From: Rhizoclosmatium globosum
Lineage: Eukaryota > Chytridiomycota > Chytridiomycetes > Chytridiales > Chytriomycetaceae
Direction of reading: 5' to 3'
DNA: 64,000 nucleotides
Assembly (NCBI GenBank): GCA_002104985.1
Contig: MCGO01000132.1
Span: 44,758-108,757 of the forward strand
The notes under the pieces are model-generated. The model saw nothing but the letters and a program-made list of their open reading frames with translations, did no database searches and was not told the DNA's origin. The position numbers and the translations under genes were made by a program. Positions 11,650-23,439 of this stretch are shown here, in pieces (the stretch's first letter is position 1; each line of letters opens with the position of its first letter).

Positions 11650-11970
11650 CCATGTTTGAATAAATTCTATCCCCTGTTGTACCACCTTTGTATCCTATTT
11701 TTCCAACACCTTCTTGAATTTATCAACTGCAACTGCTGCTCTTGTGCCTTCTGCATCATTGCCAATCTGCTTGCTTCAAGGGCATGTTTTTGCTTCTGTA
11801 GTTCCAGCTCCTTCTTCTACATTGCTGCACATACTCCTCAATTTGGCTGTAACAGCATATGTTTTTGCTCCATTTACTTTCCTTGTAGAGTTGTTGAATA
11901 CCTGAGCCATGATGTCCAATGTTGCATTGCAGTAGTCTTGTCTAAGAGCCAATATCCAAATCTTCAGACA
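11650..11970 (-). pseudogene. Coiled-coil remnant, perhaps the C-terminus of a second Harbinger partner protein
   Basis: On the minus strand one frame reads KKELELQKQKHALEASRLAM followed by QKAQEQQLQLI. This long Glu/Gln/Lys/Leu helix resembles the C-terminal coiled coil of Myb-like transposon partner proteins. A neighbouring frame continues upstream with MAQVFNNSTRKVNGA. At least one frameshift lies between them. No catalytic partner is visible beside it. The assignment is weak and rests on composition only. Confidence 0.3.
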
Positions 11971-12006
11971 GGTGTTGGCTTAGTCTACAACAAGCAAACA
12001 CAATAA

Positions 12007-12613
12007 GTATTGTCTGTGCAATATATGTATCTCTTGCCAAAACAATATCGTCGATATGTATGAATGTAAAAGAGTTACTCTAATAAAATTTTATTGTTTT
12101 TAATGATAGTATGCTACATATTATATTGACAAAATCTGTATGTGTTTAACAGCTGAAATAGACTAATAGAGTCTGGCAATGAGTGAGTTGGCAATTTGAG
12201 AAAGTCGGCAATCCCAGCCCACCCCAAAATCTTCTAGCAGCATTTACTGTGGAAACTGTTGAGACTGATTCCTCAAAAAGAATTGCAAACAGTTGAAATA
12301 ACGCAATAATACTTTGATTAAGCAGGCTTAGGTTTTAATTATATGTCTAGGTTTCCAACTCAACACTTCATCTTAAACAACGCACTACGCCAGCTTTCTC
12401 GGCTCATCTCATACACCCGCATCAGATATCAAACATTTTTTTATCCATTTTTTTGGTATTTAATAATTTTATTGTTGTAGTAATGCTTAACAAGGGCCCC
12501 CCAAAGGCCGTTTGGATCTTCCTATTTTGGGTTTTACTATGACTAAAAAGCAAATCAAAGGGACAGGTGCTTTTAATATAACTATTTATTTCTGTTCTCT
12601 TCTAAATACAAAA
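12007..12613. other. AT-rich spacer, 3' flank of the NRPS-like gene
   Basis: I see no coding signal here. The minus-strand gene ends at 12614 and its polyadenylation region should lie here; several AATAA-like words occur on the minus strand. The leftward part still has the repeat-block character. Confidence 0.5.
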
Positions 12614-15600
12614 TTAATCATTGCCCTCTATTTCATGTGCAGGCCACCCTTGCATCACTGACCCAGAATGAACAACTTCCCCACCGACAATTAATGTATG
12701 CTCCAAGAGCTTGCTTTCATTTTCCATTTCACCACCAGACAACAGTCTAGAATCTGTTCGAAGTACACAACCATCTCCAATCTTGAGCAAATTCAAGCCA
12801 AAAAACCCTCGGCTGTTGACATGTGCTACAACACTAGCTCTATCAATAACAGTATCATTTCCAATTATGCACAAGTCAGGTTCTGGCATCATAGGGTCCC
12901 CACCAGTAGGGTATAGGCAAACACGTTGACCAATTTTGCTTCCCAAAGCACGGAAGTAGGCAACAAGGAAGAATGAACCACGAATATTGTTCAAAATATC
13001 ACCTTGAATATTTTGGAGTGTTATAAAGAGCTGCCACCGCTGACAGTAGTCAGATTTGTCCCAGTCATAACTTCCTGGTTTTCTCCTTCCAATAAAACCC
13101 CATTTGGCCATAATTACAGTGAACAATGTAACAAACGTTACAATGTAAGAAGCAGCAAATGTTGTCAAAACAAACATAATTTGCATTACTGCTTCTCTGG
13201 AAATCCATGTTAAACTTGAAAACCAATAATCACCAGTATATGTGGTTACTGCAACCACCACACCAATTAATGGAACCATACTCCAGATGCAACTTGTAAC
13301 ACAGACCCACACCATATTGGTGATAATTATTTCCAGTTCTGAAAATACTCTGTAAGGTGCATCTCTATAGTAGAAAGCCTTTCCAAACGGTTTCAAGGTA
13401 TCTTCCTTCTTTGTTGCAACACAATCACCTTCTTCAAGTAAGACTGCTTCTCCACCCTTAGATCCTATCCAAGTTGATTCAGGTGGATAGTACCCATTTT
13501 TGAATAACAATGACCCACTTCCAATCATAGCGTTCTTTCCAACAATTACACCTGGAAGAATAATGCATCGATCCGCAATCATACATCCCGCGCCAATTAC
13601 AATTCGTCTTGATTCAACAGCATCTGAGAAGACTAGTTTGCTTCTTGATCCAAAGACAACATCATTACCAACTTCCAGCAGGTCAAAAGCATAAAATCCA
13701 ATTGGTATTCCCGGCCAGTATATGCGTTGTCCAACTTTATACGGTATATCATTGAGATACTTTCATAGTGTCGACCAAGAAGGCTGTAAGTGCCACACAA
13801 CGTTCCATCCCCAAACAACTGTTTCATGATCCACTGTTTTACAGCATGCCATTCGCTACTTAATTTCTGACCAGGAACAAATGGACCCAGTAGAATTTGC
13901 TTCACAAAAATTGAAGCCCCCAGTTTAAACCAAGGCGACACAACACTACGCAACGACATCAATACAAAAAACAACAAAACAACACGGCGCATTTCAAAGA
14001 AGTTTTGTACAACTTGAGTAATTGATGACCAGTTTGACAATTCAGACTGCATGACACACTGCACTGACCAAAGCAGCCATAAAATCCATGGTAGCGATCC
14101 AACGAATTCCACAAGAAACACGATGGGAATTCCAAAAGTGATCATTGACCATATTGTTGGTGACGGGCCGCCACTAGAAGCAAAAAGTCGATGTTTTTGT
14201 GAAGAATCAGCTATCTCATGAGAAGAGCTGCGGGGAGGAAGCACAGTGTCTGGTGGAAGAATAGCACCTGGAGAAATAGTTGAGTCAAAGTTCACCACGC
14301 TATCTTTTCCTGTTTGTGACCATTAGACAAGGTCAATAAAAACCACATCAAACCCACCAATAATAATTGGAGCTAATATCATTATCCCAGAATCAATAGT
14401 GAAACCACGCACAATAGAGCTCGTAATCGACGTGCCTGAGTCAACCCTAATCAAATCAAACTCTCTGAAAACAGTTCCTCCGTCGAATTTGACATTTGAT
14501 GAAATCTGAGCACCCATCAAACGCAGGTAAAAACATTGTGTCCTCAGCGTTGCATTGAATATCCCAGGGCCAAAGAAGTTCAGGGTTTGGTCAACAAACC
14601 ACCACCGCAAATAATAAGCACTCCATAAAGGATATTTACCAGCTCGATAGCGACCAATGATAAGCCACTTTATCACAATTCCTAGCATGGGGTAACATAA
14701 ATATGTCACAATAGATGTCAGCCCATAACCGACAAGAAGCTTAAAGACTGTCACATGCGAAGTTTCTTGTAAAATAATGTTCATACCAGCCATTACCCTG
14801 AGATAAACCAACCAAAATAAGATAATTGGGAGGGGTTGCAGAAATAAAACAGACAGACTTTGGATCATTAAAGCCAGAGGTCGGACAGGGGATTCACACC
14901 GAGTAACGCTTAATTTCTTGTCCAGAGTGGGCGCCATAGACACCGACGTAGCAGTGGCTTGTGAATCAACAATTGTAGCGAGAGCTTTTGCTGTACGACA
15001 CTTAAATAAGGTCATTGGTGACATCTTAATGCCATACTTTGCACTACTCAAAGCCTTAGTCGACAGTGTGCCATACAAAAAGAAAAACACTTACCGAACG
15101 AGAGAAACAATTTTGGCAGCTGTTAATGAACTTCCTCCGATTTCAAAGAAGTCATCCAGGATGTGTGGAGGGTTATTAATATCCAGAACAGTCTGAAAAG
15201 CAGAAAGAACGTAGAGTTCGGTTGTGGACATTTGTGTTCGAGGCAGTGGCTCCAATTTCCCAGTCTTTTCTGATGCGGCAAATTGATGGTGGCCACATAA
15301 GTCTGCATCGTGTGTTGGTCTGCAAGTGATCGAGACTGTTAAAGGTGTTCCGCTTGGTGGGCAGTCTGCCTCGAAACACCTTTCTCCTGGCGCCATGCCA
15401 TCATGAATTGAGCCAAGTTCCATACGTTCCGCCAACTTAATTCTTAGCGGTTTCCCTGTTTTGTTCTTTGGCAAATCCGTCATATGAACAACCAACTGCG
15501 GCCATTTTGCTGGATGAAGAATAGCACCAACAAATCTACAAATCATCAGATATAAGCCATGGAATGCGAAACTCTACCTTTGCAGCTCAACCAAACCAAT

Positions 15601-17373
15601 CCGGCAAGTTGGATCTCGTGACACAATAACAATCCCAACTGTTTCTTGTAAAACATCATGGGGAACCGAGAACGCAATCGCTGTTAGAACTTTCGGGTGT
15701 TTCAAGACAGCATCCTCAACTTCAGTTGGAGAAATAATTTCTCCGCCACGGTTGATAACCTCTTTTGACCTACTTGTGATAACTACGAATGCGCAAGTTT
15801 TAAGTATTCCAGTCCAATTCTGCATTTGTACTCACATAAATATCCATCCTTATCCAAATATCCCATATCACCTGTATCAAAAAATCCATCTTTTGTAAAA
15901 GCTTCCTTGTTCGCGGTAGGGTTTCCTTCATATCCTTGAAATACTGGCGGGCCTCGAATCATGATTCGCCCAAACTTCATAGGTGGTAAGGGGTTAAATA
16001 CTTCATCCATGATGACAATTTCAGGCCCTAATTCCATTATTAAGAGAAATATCGAAGGATTATTGACGCACCGACAGAAACTCCGGAAGTACCAGGTTTT
16101 TCCAAGTTATATGTCAAGGGTGGGGTAGCGATTGGCATACACTCCGTCATTCCATAAGAGGGCAGCACAACAGCGTTTTCAAACATTTCGCGTAACCTTA
16201 CTGCTAAAGAGTGCGGCAATCCTCCTCCGGCATTGCAAATCATTCTTAACGGAGTCCGTATTCCCCCCCTGTTTTGTCCTCTAGCTGCCAGTCGTTTCTT
16301 CCCCTCTTCAAGAATCGCCATATGCATGGTAGGGACTGCGTAATACCAAGTCGGACTGTGGAGCTGCAGAATATCCCAAAATGTTTCAGCATCGAATCCA
16401 CTGGTGATAATAACAGTACTTCCACTCAAAATAGGCGAGAGAAGATTTCTCACAATTCCTCCGACATGATAAAGTGGCATCATGTTCAAATTTATGTCAG
16501 TTTCGGTCTGCACACATGTTAAGTTGTAAATTGCATTAAAAGACACTCACCGTAAGCCCCCACGATTCAGCGACACACAAAGCTCCCACTACAAGTGTTC
16601 TTAATGTATATGGTACCGTTTTCTTGTTTCCACTGGTTCCAGAAGTCCTGAGAATCATCGAGATATCCATGGGTCCAGCATGGTGATTTAAATTTGATCC
16701 AGCAAACTGATGCGTAGCTCTTTTTTCGACATACAAGAATCGAGATTGGTTCTATGTATTGTGTGACAACTATAAATAAGAAGGTGGGTGGCGTTCAAAG
16801 ACAACTAACCCTAACTCGAGAGCTCCTCAAGTTGACCAATGTATCATCAGATGGCAACATAGTGTAGCTGGTTCTTCGATATGCTCGAGTAGCGCATGAA
16901 CTCTCCGTAGCAGGAGTTATTTGTTGAAGTGTGAAGAGACCACAAGTCAGGGAATTCCCTCGCAGATTGAGAACTGTAATTCCAGAGTCCACAAGCCTTT
17001 GAACAAGATCTTCCCGCGTATTTGACAAAATGAGGGTTGTCGCTTTTAGAGTTTTGAGCTCAGACACGACTTCTTCGTCTGTACTGTTGAAATTGATGGG
17101 GATTGCACAACAGCAAGCAATTACTGCCATCAAGCAGCATCCCAGCTCAGGACCTTCAGGAAGTAAAAGCCCGACGCGAGATGCAGATGTAATTCCAAAT
17201 CTTGTCAAGACATCACTTCGGATGAATGTCTTTAATTGGCGATGAGTGAGGGCCTTACGTCCATCAACAGAGCGAATGGCTGGAATATCGGATTCATGGA
17301 GCAGATCGACAAGGTGGTTGAATGTAAGTTGGGAATCAAGAAGGATACCAAGTGACTTCTTTTGAAGGGACAT
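12614..17373 (-). CDS. NRPS-like protein: adenylation - carrier - membrane/hexapeptide terminal domain
   Basis: A single long gene, read right to left over about ten exons. The adenylation domain (17.37-15.1 kb) shows [16 protein letters not shown] (core A3), YGMTECMPI (A5), [13 protein letters not shown] (A7), [20 protein letters not shown] (A8) and [13 protein letters not shown] (A10). The carrier domain follows with [11 protein letters not shown], whose Ser is the phosphopantetheine site. Then come several membrane segments and left-handed beta-helix hexapeptide repeats, the arrangement of the NRPS terminal domain (TIGR02353 type) also seen in poly-lysine synthetases. There is no condensation or thioesterase domain. 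The ATG at 17373 is the first in-frame one. Near 13750 the expected motif SMIYR-x(4)[10 protein letters not shown] is compressed and changes frame, as if about 10 nt were missing, so the gene may be damaged. Substrate and product are unknown. Confidence 0.75.
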
Positions 17374-17504
17374 TGGGTGCGTGGCCAAAAGATTCTGGCT
17401 TCACTCTGGGAGACAAAATGTGCCACAACGTTTTCATTGAATGAAAATGATTGGTTGGACCAAAAGGTGCAAAATTCTCAGCCCCCAACACTATCTTTAG
17501 TTCT

Positions 17505-18178
17505 TTATGAGAGTAGCTTATCACAGAGTTTCATGATAGTCAATGAAGAATAGGCATCCTCTGATGATTCTTTTCCCAGCCACTCCACACCAGTAAGATC
17601 CAATGTTTTTGAAACTGCAGCATCAAGATTCAAGGCAGAATATCCCGAAATATCAGAAAATAGCTTCTGCAAAATGCTCTTGATTTGCATAAGTGATTCA
17701 GAGTCACTTTGACATCCGTCTACAATAACCTTTATCATTTGGGTTAATTCCGCAAAAATACCAAACAAGTAAGATCTTACCTCCAATAGTATTCCTTTCG
17801 ACATAGTTCCAATCGTCAATGTCCCTAACTTAATTATGATGTTCGTATTTGGCAGACTGTACACAAGACCGTCTATGCGAATTGCTTGCCGTGACGCCCA
17901 ACTGGCCTTAAGCTTACTGATGATTGTTTCTAGTTCACTGCCTGATTTAAGAAATACACTGCGATCAGAGTCAACGAGTAAAGAGTAGGCTGTGGATTCA
18001 TCCGAGTTGAGAACATAGAGATGTCTCGCTTTCTGAGCCGGCTGTTCCACTTGCTCCAAGCTTGAAGATGCTGTTTTGGGCTGCTGCAGGTAGAGACGGC
18101 AAACGAGAGCCCATGGCGAGAAACTCCCTTTAGCGCAGTAAACATTGCGTAATCGTTCGTGGATGTGAGAGGAGCCAT
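17505..18178 (-). CDS. MED20: Mediator complex subunit 20 (Med20/TRFP family)
   Basis: A head-module subunit of Mediator, acting in RNA polymerase II transcription. The body reads RHLYVLNSDESTAYSLL, then IISKLKASWASRQAIRIDG and IIIKLGTLTIGTMSKGILLE, which follow the Med20 order: LYVL-N strand, KLK helix with W, and a KVGTVTMGPSARGI-like hairpin. It ends in LCDKLLS at 17505. The N-terminus is uncertain. An ATG at 18178 opens a frame that joins the body only if a short intron ending in CTACCTGCAG (about 18085) is removed. An unspliced frame through the same DNA lacks an ATG. The gene is divergent from the NOXRED1-like gene, with start codons about 40 bp apart, implying a shared promoter. Confidence 0.7.
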
Positions 18179-18220
18179 CGGCCGCCCAAGACTGATTGAA
18201 ATGCAGTGTTCTAATAGATT
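18179..18220. promoter_or_regulatory. Very short divergent promoter region MED20 / NOXRED1-like
   Basis: About 42 bp separate the putative start codons of two divergent genes. No TATA box is evident. If both starts are right, core promoter elements of each gene must lie inside the other's first exon. A downstream ATG at 18305 in the plus gene would relax this. Confidence 0.3.
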
Positions 18221-19415
18221 ATGGCTTCTTTAAGTACCGGAGGCACACCAATGAGAACGCACCTGACCAGCATCTTTTTCGCGTTGCTTTGCCGGCAAAA
18301 AAAGATGTCCCAAATCCAACCAACGAAGAACGACTCCGCCGAAGACAGCATCGGAGAGCGAATCCTCCAAAAGTATCGCGAAGGCGACTCAATCTCAAAC
18401 TTTTTTCGGTCTTTGACATTTGATTTCGGGACATCATTAATTGATGATCAGTTTGCTTCAACGTCGCCAGACAAAGCCCGGGATTTCACCCAAAAGAGAA
18501 TCAACTATCATCGAATGAAGGAATCTGTTCGTGATCAAATTGTTTGGGCTGCAGCAGAGTTGAGCAAAATGTATCTGTCGTTCCCAGCAAAAAAACCACA
18601 TGACTTTAAAATTGGAATCATTCTGTCTGATATTCTACCTGAAACGGGAGAGTTTGATTGCAAAATGGTAGTCCATGGTCTTCTTTCGGCCCTGTCGGAC
18701 GATGGACCTTTGTTTTCAGGAAACCAAATTGTCATCTTGGGGCGTCGTGATGACCTTTCTGAATGGGTTAACCGTAAATTTCCTGGAGTTCAAATTGTAC
18801 ATGAGTGGGAGAGAAATGTTAAGGTAGTGTCGCTTGTCAGAGTAGTGCTCGCCAGTTCGATTAAAGTCAATTTCAATAGATCACAGTCAATCTATCATTC
18901 ATCGTACTTCTAGGATCTGCTATGCACTTAACGCTTATTGAAGAGCAGCTTCGTGGTCATGATATGTCCAAGACAGTTCTAATGCCTGTACTTATGGGAA
19001 TATCTGTGACACGAATCTCAACTCTATTAAAATCAACAATGATAATTACCCCAAACTTTAATTCGGAAGAGGAATTTTCTGGTGATGAAAAGCCACAGAA
19101 CGTAAGAATTATGGATGGAGTTTGAGAGTGTTACTTGGTCTCAAGGTATTTTTAGGTTACGTGGAATCAGGCAGACATAGTCAAAGGCGCGAGCTTCCCT
19201 GATTTGGGTGAGATATCTGTCCCTGTATTGAGCACTTACTGAATCTGTTCTTAGATTTATTTCGAGCAGTTAGCACAGAATGGTGTCAATACAATGGCTT
19301 GGATGAAGCATCACTCCAAGCCATCCTTGATCACATTCCAACGACTAAGTCTGCAGCCATGGAACTCTTTCAACAATTCAATCTTTCCAGAATGTATTCT
19401 GTTCTTTTGGATTAA
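18221..19415 (+). CDS. NOXRED1-like NADP-dependent oxidoreductase (P5CR-like fold)
   Basis: Four exons (18221-18823, 18880-19101, 19156-19207, 19255-19415) give about 345 residues. The central part has a Rossmann-like layout: FKIGIILSDILPETGEFDCK, then HGLLSAL, IVILGRRDDLSEWVN, and after intron 1 SFIVLLGSAMHLTLIEEQLR, VLMPVLMGISVTRISTLLK. This matches the NADP-dependent oxidoreductase domain-containing protein 1 group, related to pyrroline-5-carboxylate reductases, whose role is unknown. The usual glycine-rich nucleotide loop is poor here (SDILPETG), so cofactor binding is doubtful. The C-terminus ends LSRMYSVLLD. An alternative start lies at ATG 18305. It is divergent from MED20. Confidence 0.6.
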
Positions 19416-19456
19416 ATCTTCTTTTTTTTTGAAACAAACCAACATTCAAGTTGCAA

Positions 19457-19767
19457 ATGAACGGCGCCGCCTGGGAACAAGAGCTCGCTGCCGAAGTAGA
19501 ATCAGACTTCCGTAAAAGGTATTGTGTAGGTGTAGTATCTGTAGCGAGCTTACTCCATTGCCCAGACTGATTGCGAACTGCCACTCCAAGTGCATTTCAC
19601 CTGCCTACTTCCAGGACGGAGAGCTCAACAAAGGCGAAGCTGTTTGTCTAGACCGCTGTGTTCACAAATTCATGGCTACCAATACTCTCATTCAAAAAAC
19701 TGCTAACGATGTTGGTGGAAACATGATGCGATCTATGGGAATGGAAGAAGGCCAACAACAGCAATAA
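19457..19767 (+). CDS. TIM10: Mitochondrial intermembrane-space chaperone Tim10 (small Tim)
   Basis: A small Tim chaperone that escorts hydrophobic precursors across the intermembrane space with Tim9. The diagnostic twin CX3C motifs are present: CHSKC and, 17 residues on, CLDRC, within IANCHSKCISPAYF, NKGEAVCLDRCVHKF. The GEAVCLDRCV block is closest to Tim10. The N-terminal piece starts at ATG 19457 (MNGAAWEQELAAE) and is joined by one intron. Two splice solutions fit: a 53-nt intron with donor GTAGAA, which I prefer because other introns are 40-60 nt, or a 26-nt intron (about 19519-19544) that keeps VESDFRK. Ends QQQQ, TAA 19765-19767. Confidence 0.85.
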
Positions 19768-19810
19768 ACCATGATGTAGATTTGCATTTCTGTTATCCGT
19801 TATTTGTAAT

Positions 19811-20671
19811 ATGGACGAATTCATTAAATCACTTCCCAAAATGATAAGTTCTCGCGCACAACGACTTTGGAACCCGTCAGCATATCTAAGCTTTTCTGGA
19901 GAAAGGCTCCGTCCTGCATTGGACCTTCTTAGCCAAGCTCGCATGACTTTGGATTCACCACCTCGTCACATCATTGATTTAGGATGTGGAACAGGAAACA
20001 TTGTGCCGTTTCTTCGAGACGCCTGGCCTGAATCCAAAATCCTGTGCCTCGATTCTTCAGTAGATATGCTGAAAAAGGCGAGAGAGAGCCATTCAAGTTT
20101 GAAGCTTTCTGGAATCGAGTACCAACAGACCGATTTTGAAAGCTTTCAAGCAGAAAATGTGGACCTCATCTTTTCAAATGCAGCCCTACATTGGGTATCC
20201 TTTGACGTTCATAAGACGTTGATTCCTCGTCTGATGTCATTTTTGCGACCTGGAGGGGTTTTGGCATTTCAAATCCCTGACACTCGCAACCAGCCAAGTC
20301 ATCTTCTGATGACTGAATCTGCCAAAGAACTTGGTTTTGGTGAACGAATCAAACAAACCAGATGGGTTACGTGCGAACGTGATGCGCGGGACTATTATGG
20401 AATTTTGTCTCCACACTCATCCATAATCAGTATGTGGCATACAAGAAATGCCATGATTTTGGACGGAGATAATCCCGTTGCTGATTTTACGGCTTCCACT
20501 GGTCTCGGGCCCTACGTTGACGCATTGGGAGGTAATGGCAGCGAAGATGGGCAGGCTTTCATCCAGAGATACCGTGAAAACATTGCCAAGGCCTACCCGA
20601 AGGAGGAGAATGGGAAAACCATCTTCGAATTCAACCGATTTTATTTGATCGCGAAGAAAAGTGAGAAGTGA
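19811..20671 (+). CDS. SAM-dependent methyltransferase, trans-aconitate 2-methyltransferase-like
   Basis: An intronless 286-residue class I methyltransferase. SAM-binding motif I is IIDLGCGTGNIVPFL near residue 55, motif II has ILCLDSSVDMLKKAR, and FSNAALHWVS and PGGVLAFQIPDTRNQPSH are the stretches that mark the Tam family, which esterifies trans-aconitate to protect the TCA cycle. Substrate is inferred from family only. It lies 44 bp after TIM10 and is convergent with the Ohr gene: its TGA at 20669-20671 is 2 bp from the Ohr stop codon, so the two 3' UTRs must overlap antisense. No targeting peptide is visible. Confidence 0.8.
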   Translation: MDEFIKSLPKMISSRAQRLWNPSAYLSFSGERLRPALDLLSQARMTLDSPPRHIIDLGCGTGNIVPFLRDAWPESKILCLDSSVDMLKKARESHSSLKLSGIEYQQTDFESFQAENVDLIFSNAALHWVSFDVHKTLIPRLMSFLRPGGVLAFQIPDTRNQPSHLLMTESAKELGFGERIKQTRWVTCERDARDYYGILSPHSSIISMWHTRNAMILDGDNPVADFTASTGLGPYVDALGGNGSEDGQAFIQRYRENIAKAYPKEENGKTIFEFNRFYLIAKKSEK

Positions 20672-20673
20672 GT

Positions 20674-21318
20674 CTATTCGACGCTGACGTTTACAACAAT
20701 GTTTCCCTTGACGGCCTTGGAGTATGGGCAAATCTTGTGTATTATGAACATTAGTCAAAATAACATTACCCTCCCAACTTACGTCATTGTGCGCCTTATC
20801 AACAATTTCACGGGCCTTCGCCTTGTCAATTCCTGGAAGGTTGGCAATGATATCAACAGAGAGACCAAATCCTTTGGGACCATTTGGAACCTCAACAATA
20901 TGTCCAAGAGACGTTTTGGCAGTAACAGTCGCATCCTTAGGAATGGCAACCTTGAGCTGACCTCCGGCGGCGTGGATGGCACCGAGGAAGCAGGCAGCAT
21001 ACCCTTTTAAATCAATTACTAACACACCAGCCTCACTCAAGCATTTACTTACCACTGGAAAACAGGATCTCAGGGTTCTGTCTCGTGGCACTGGCTCCCT
21101 TTCCTAATTCGTATGGTTAGAATGAAGACTGATCGCTGCTATCTATATTTACCGTTCAAGGCGCCTGGAGTAGCCAATTCGGTCTCAAAGCCCTCGGTTC
21201 CCTTAACAAAGCCATTACGACCACCAGTGGCGGTAGACTCGGCAGTGTAGAATGGCTTGATGGTAGAGACAGATCTGGTCTGGCGGGAAACGCGTAGGGC
21301 AGTACGAGCAAACATCAT
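20674..21318 (-). CDS. Organic hydroperoxide resistance protein (Ohr/OsmC), mitochondrial
   Basis: Four exons (21153-21318, 21053-21103, 20783-21003, 20674-20733) give 165 residues. Ohr proteins reduce organic hydroperoxides with two Cys. Seen here: YTAESTATGGRNG, RQNPEILFSSGYAACFLGAI with the peroxidatic Cys, and ICPYSKAVKGN with the resolving Cys in the last exon. The family core begins near residue 25. The leading MMFARTALRVSRQTRSVS is Arg/Ser-rich without acids, as in a mitochondrial presequence. Ohr is common in bacteria and scattered in fungi, so an old bacterial origin is likely but four introns make it a settled nuclear gene. Divergent from RBBP4. Confidence 0.88.
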
Positions 21319-21556
21319 TTTTTGGCTGGTGTTTCTTTTCACACAATTGGATTTCTTCACCAAAACGATGACACAGACAGCGACGCAAAGCACAGGTTGG
21401 ACTTTCTATCGACCCAACTCTTCGAATTCTTTACTAATTATGCGGCTCTTTTGTTCTCCTTCCGATTCTTTGACATCTTTCACATCCTTGCACTTGCTTG
21501 GTTCTGTCAACACAGCTCCTAGCTTAAAGGGCAGTTTCGCATCAGCCGAAGACCGG

Positions 21557-23362
<1,806 letters not shown>

Positions 23363-23439
23363 TAACTTCTTTGAAAAAGAAAAAGAATATATTCTGTCCG
23401 AACACCAAAACTTGACGAAAAGCAGGCATCAATCGTCCA

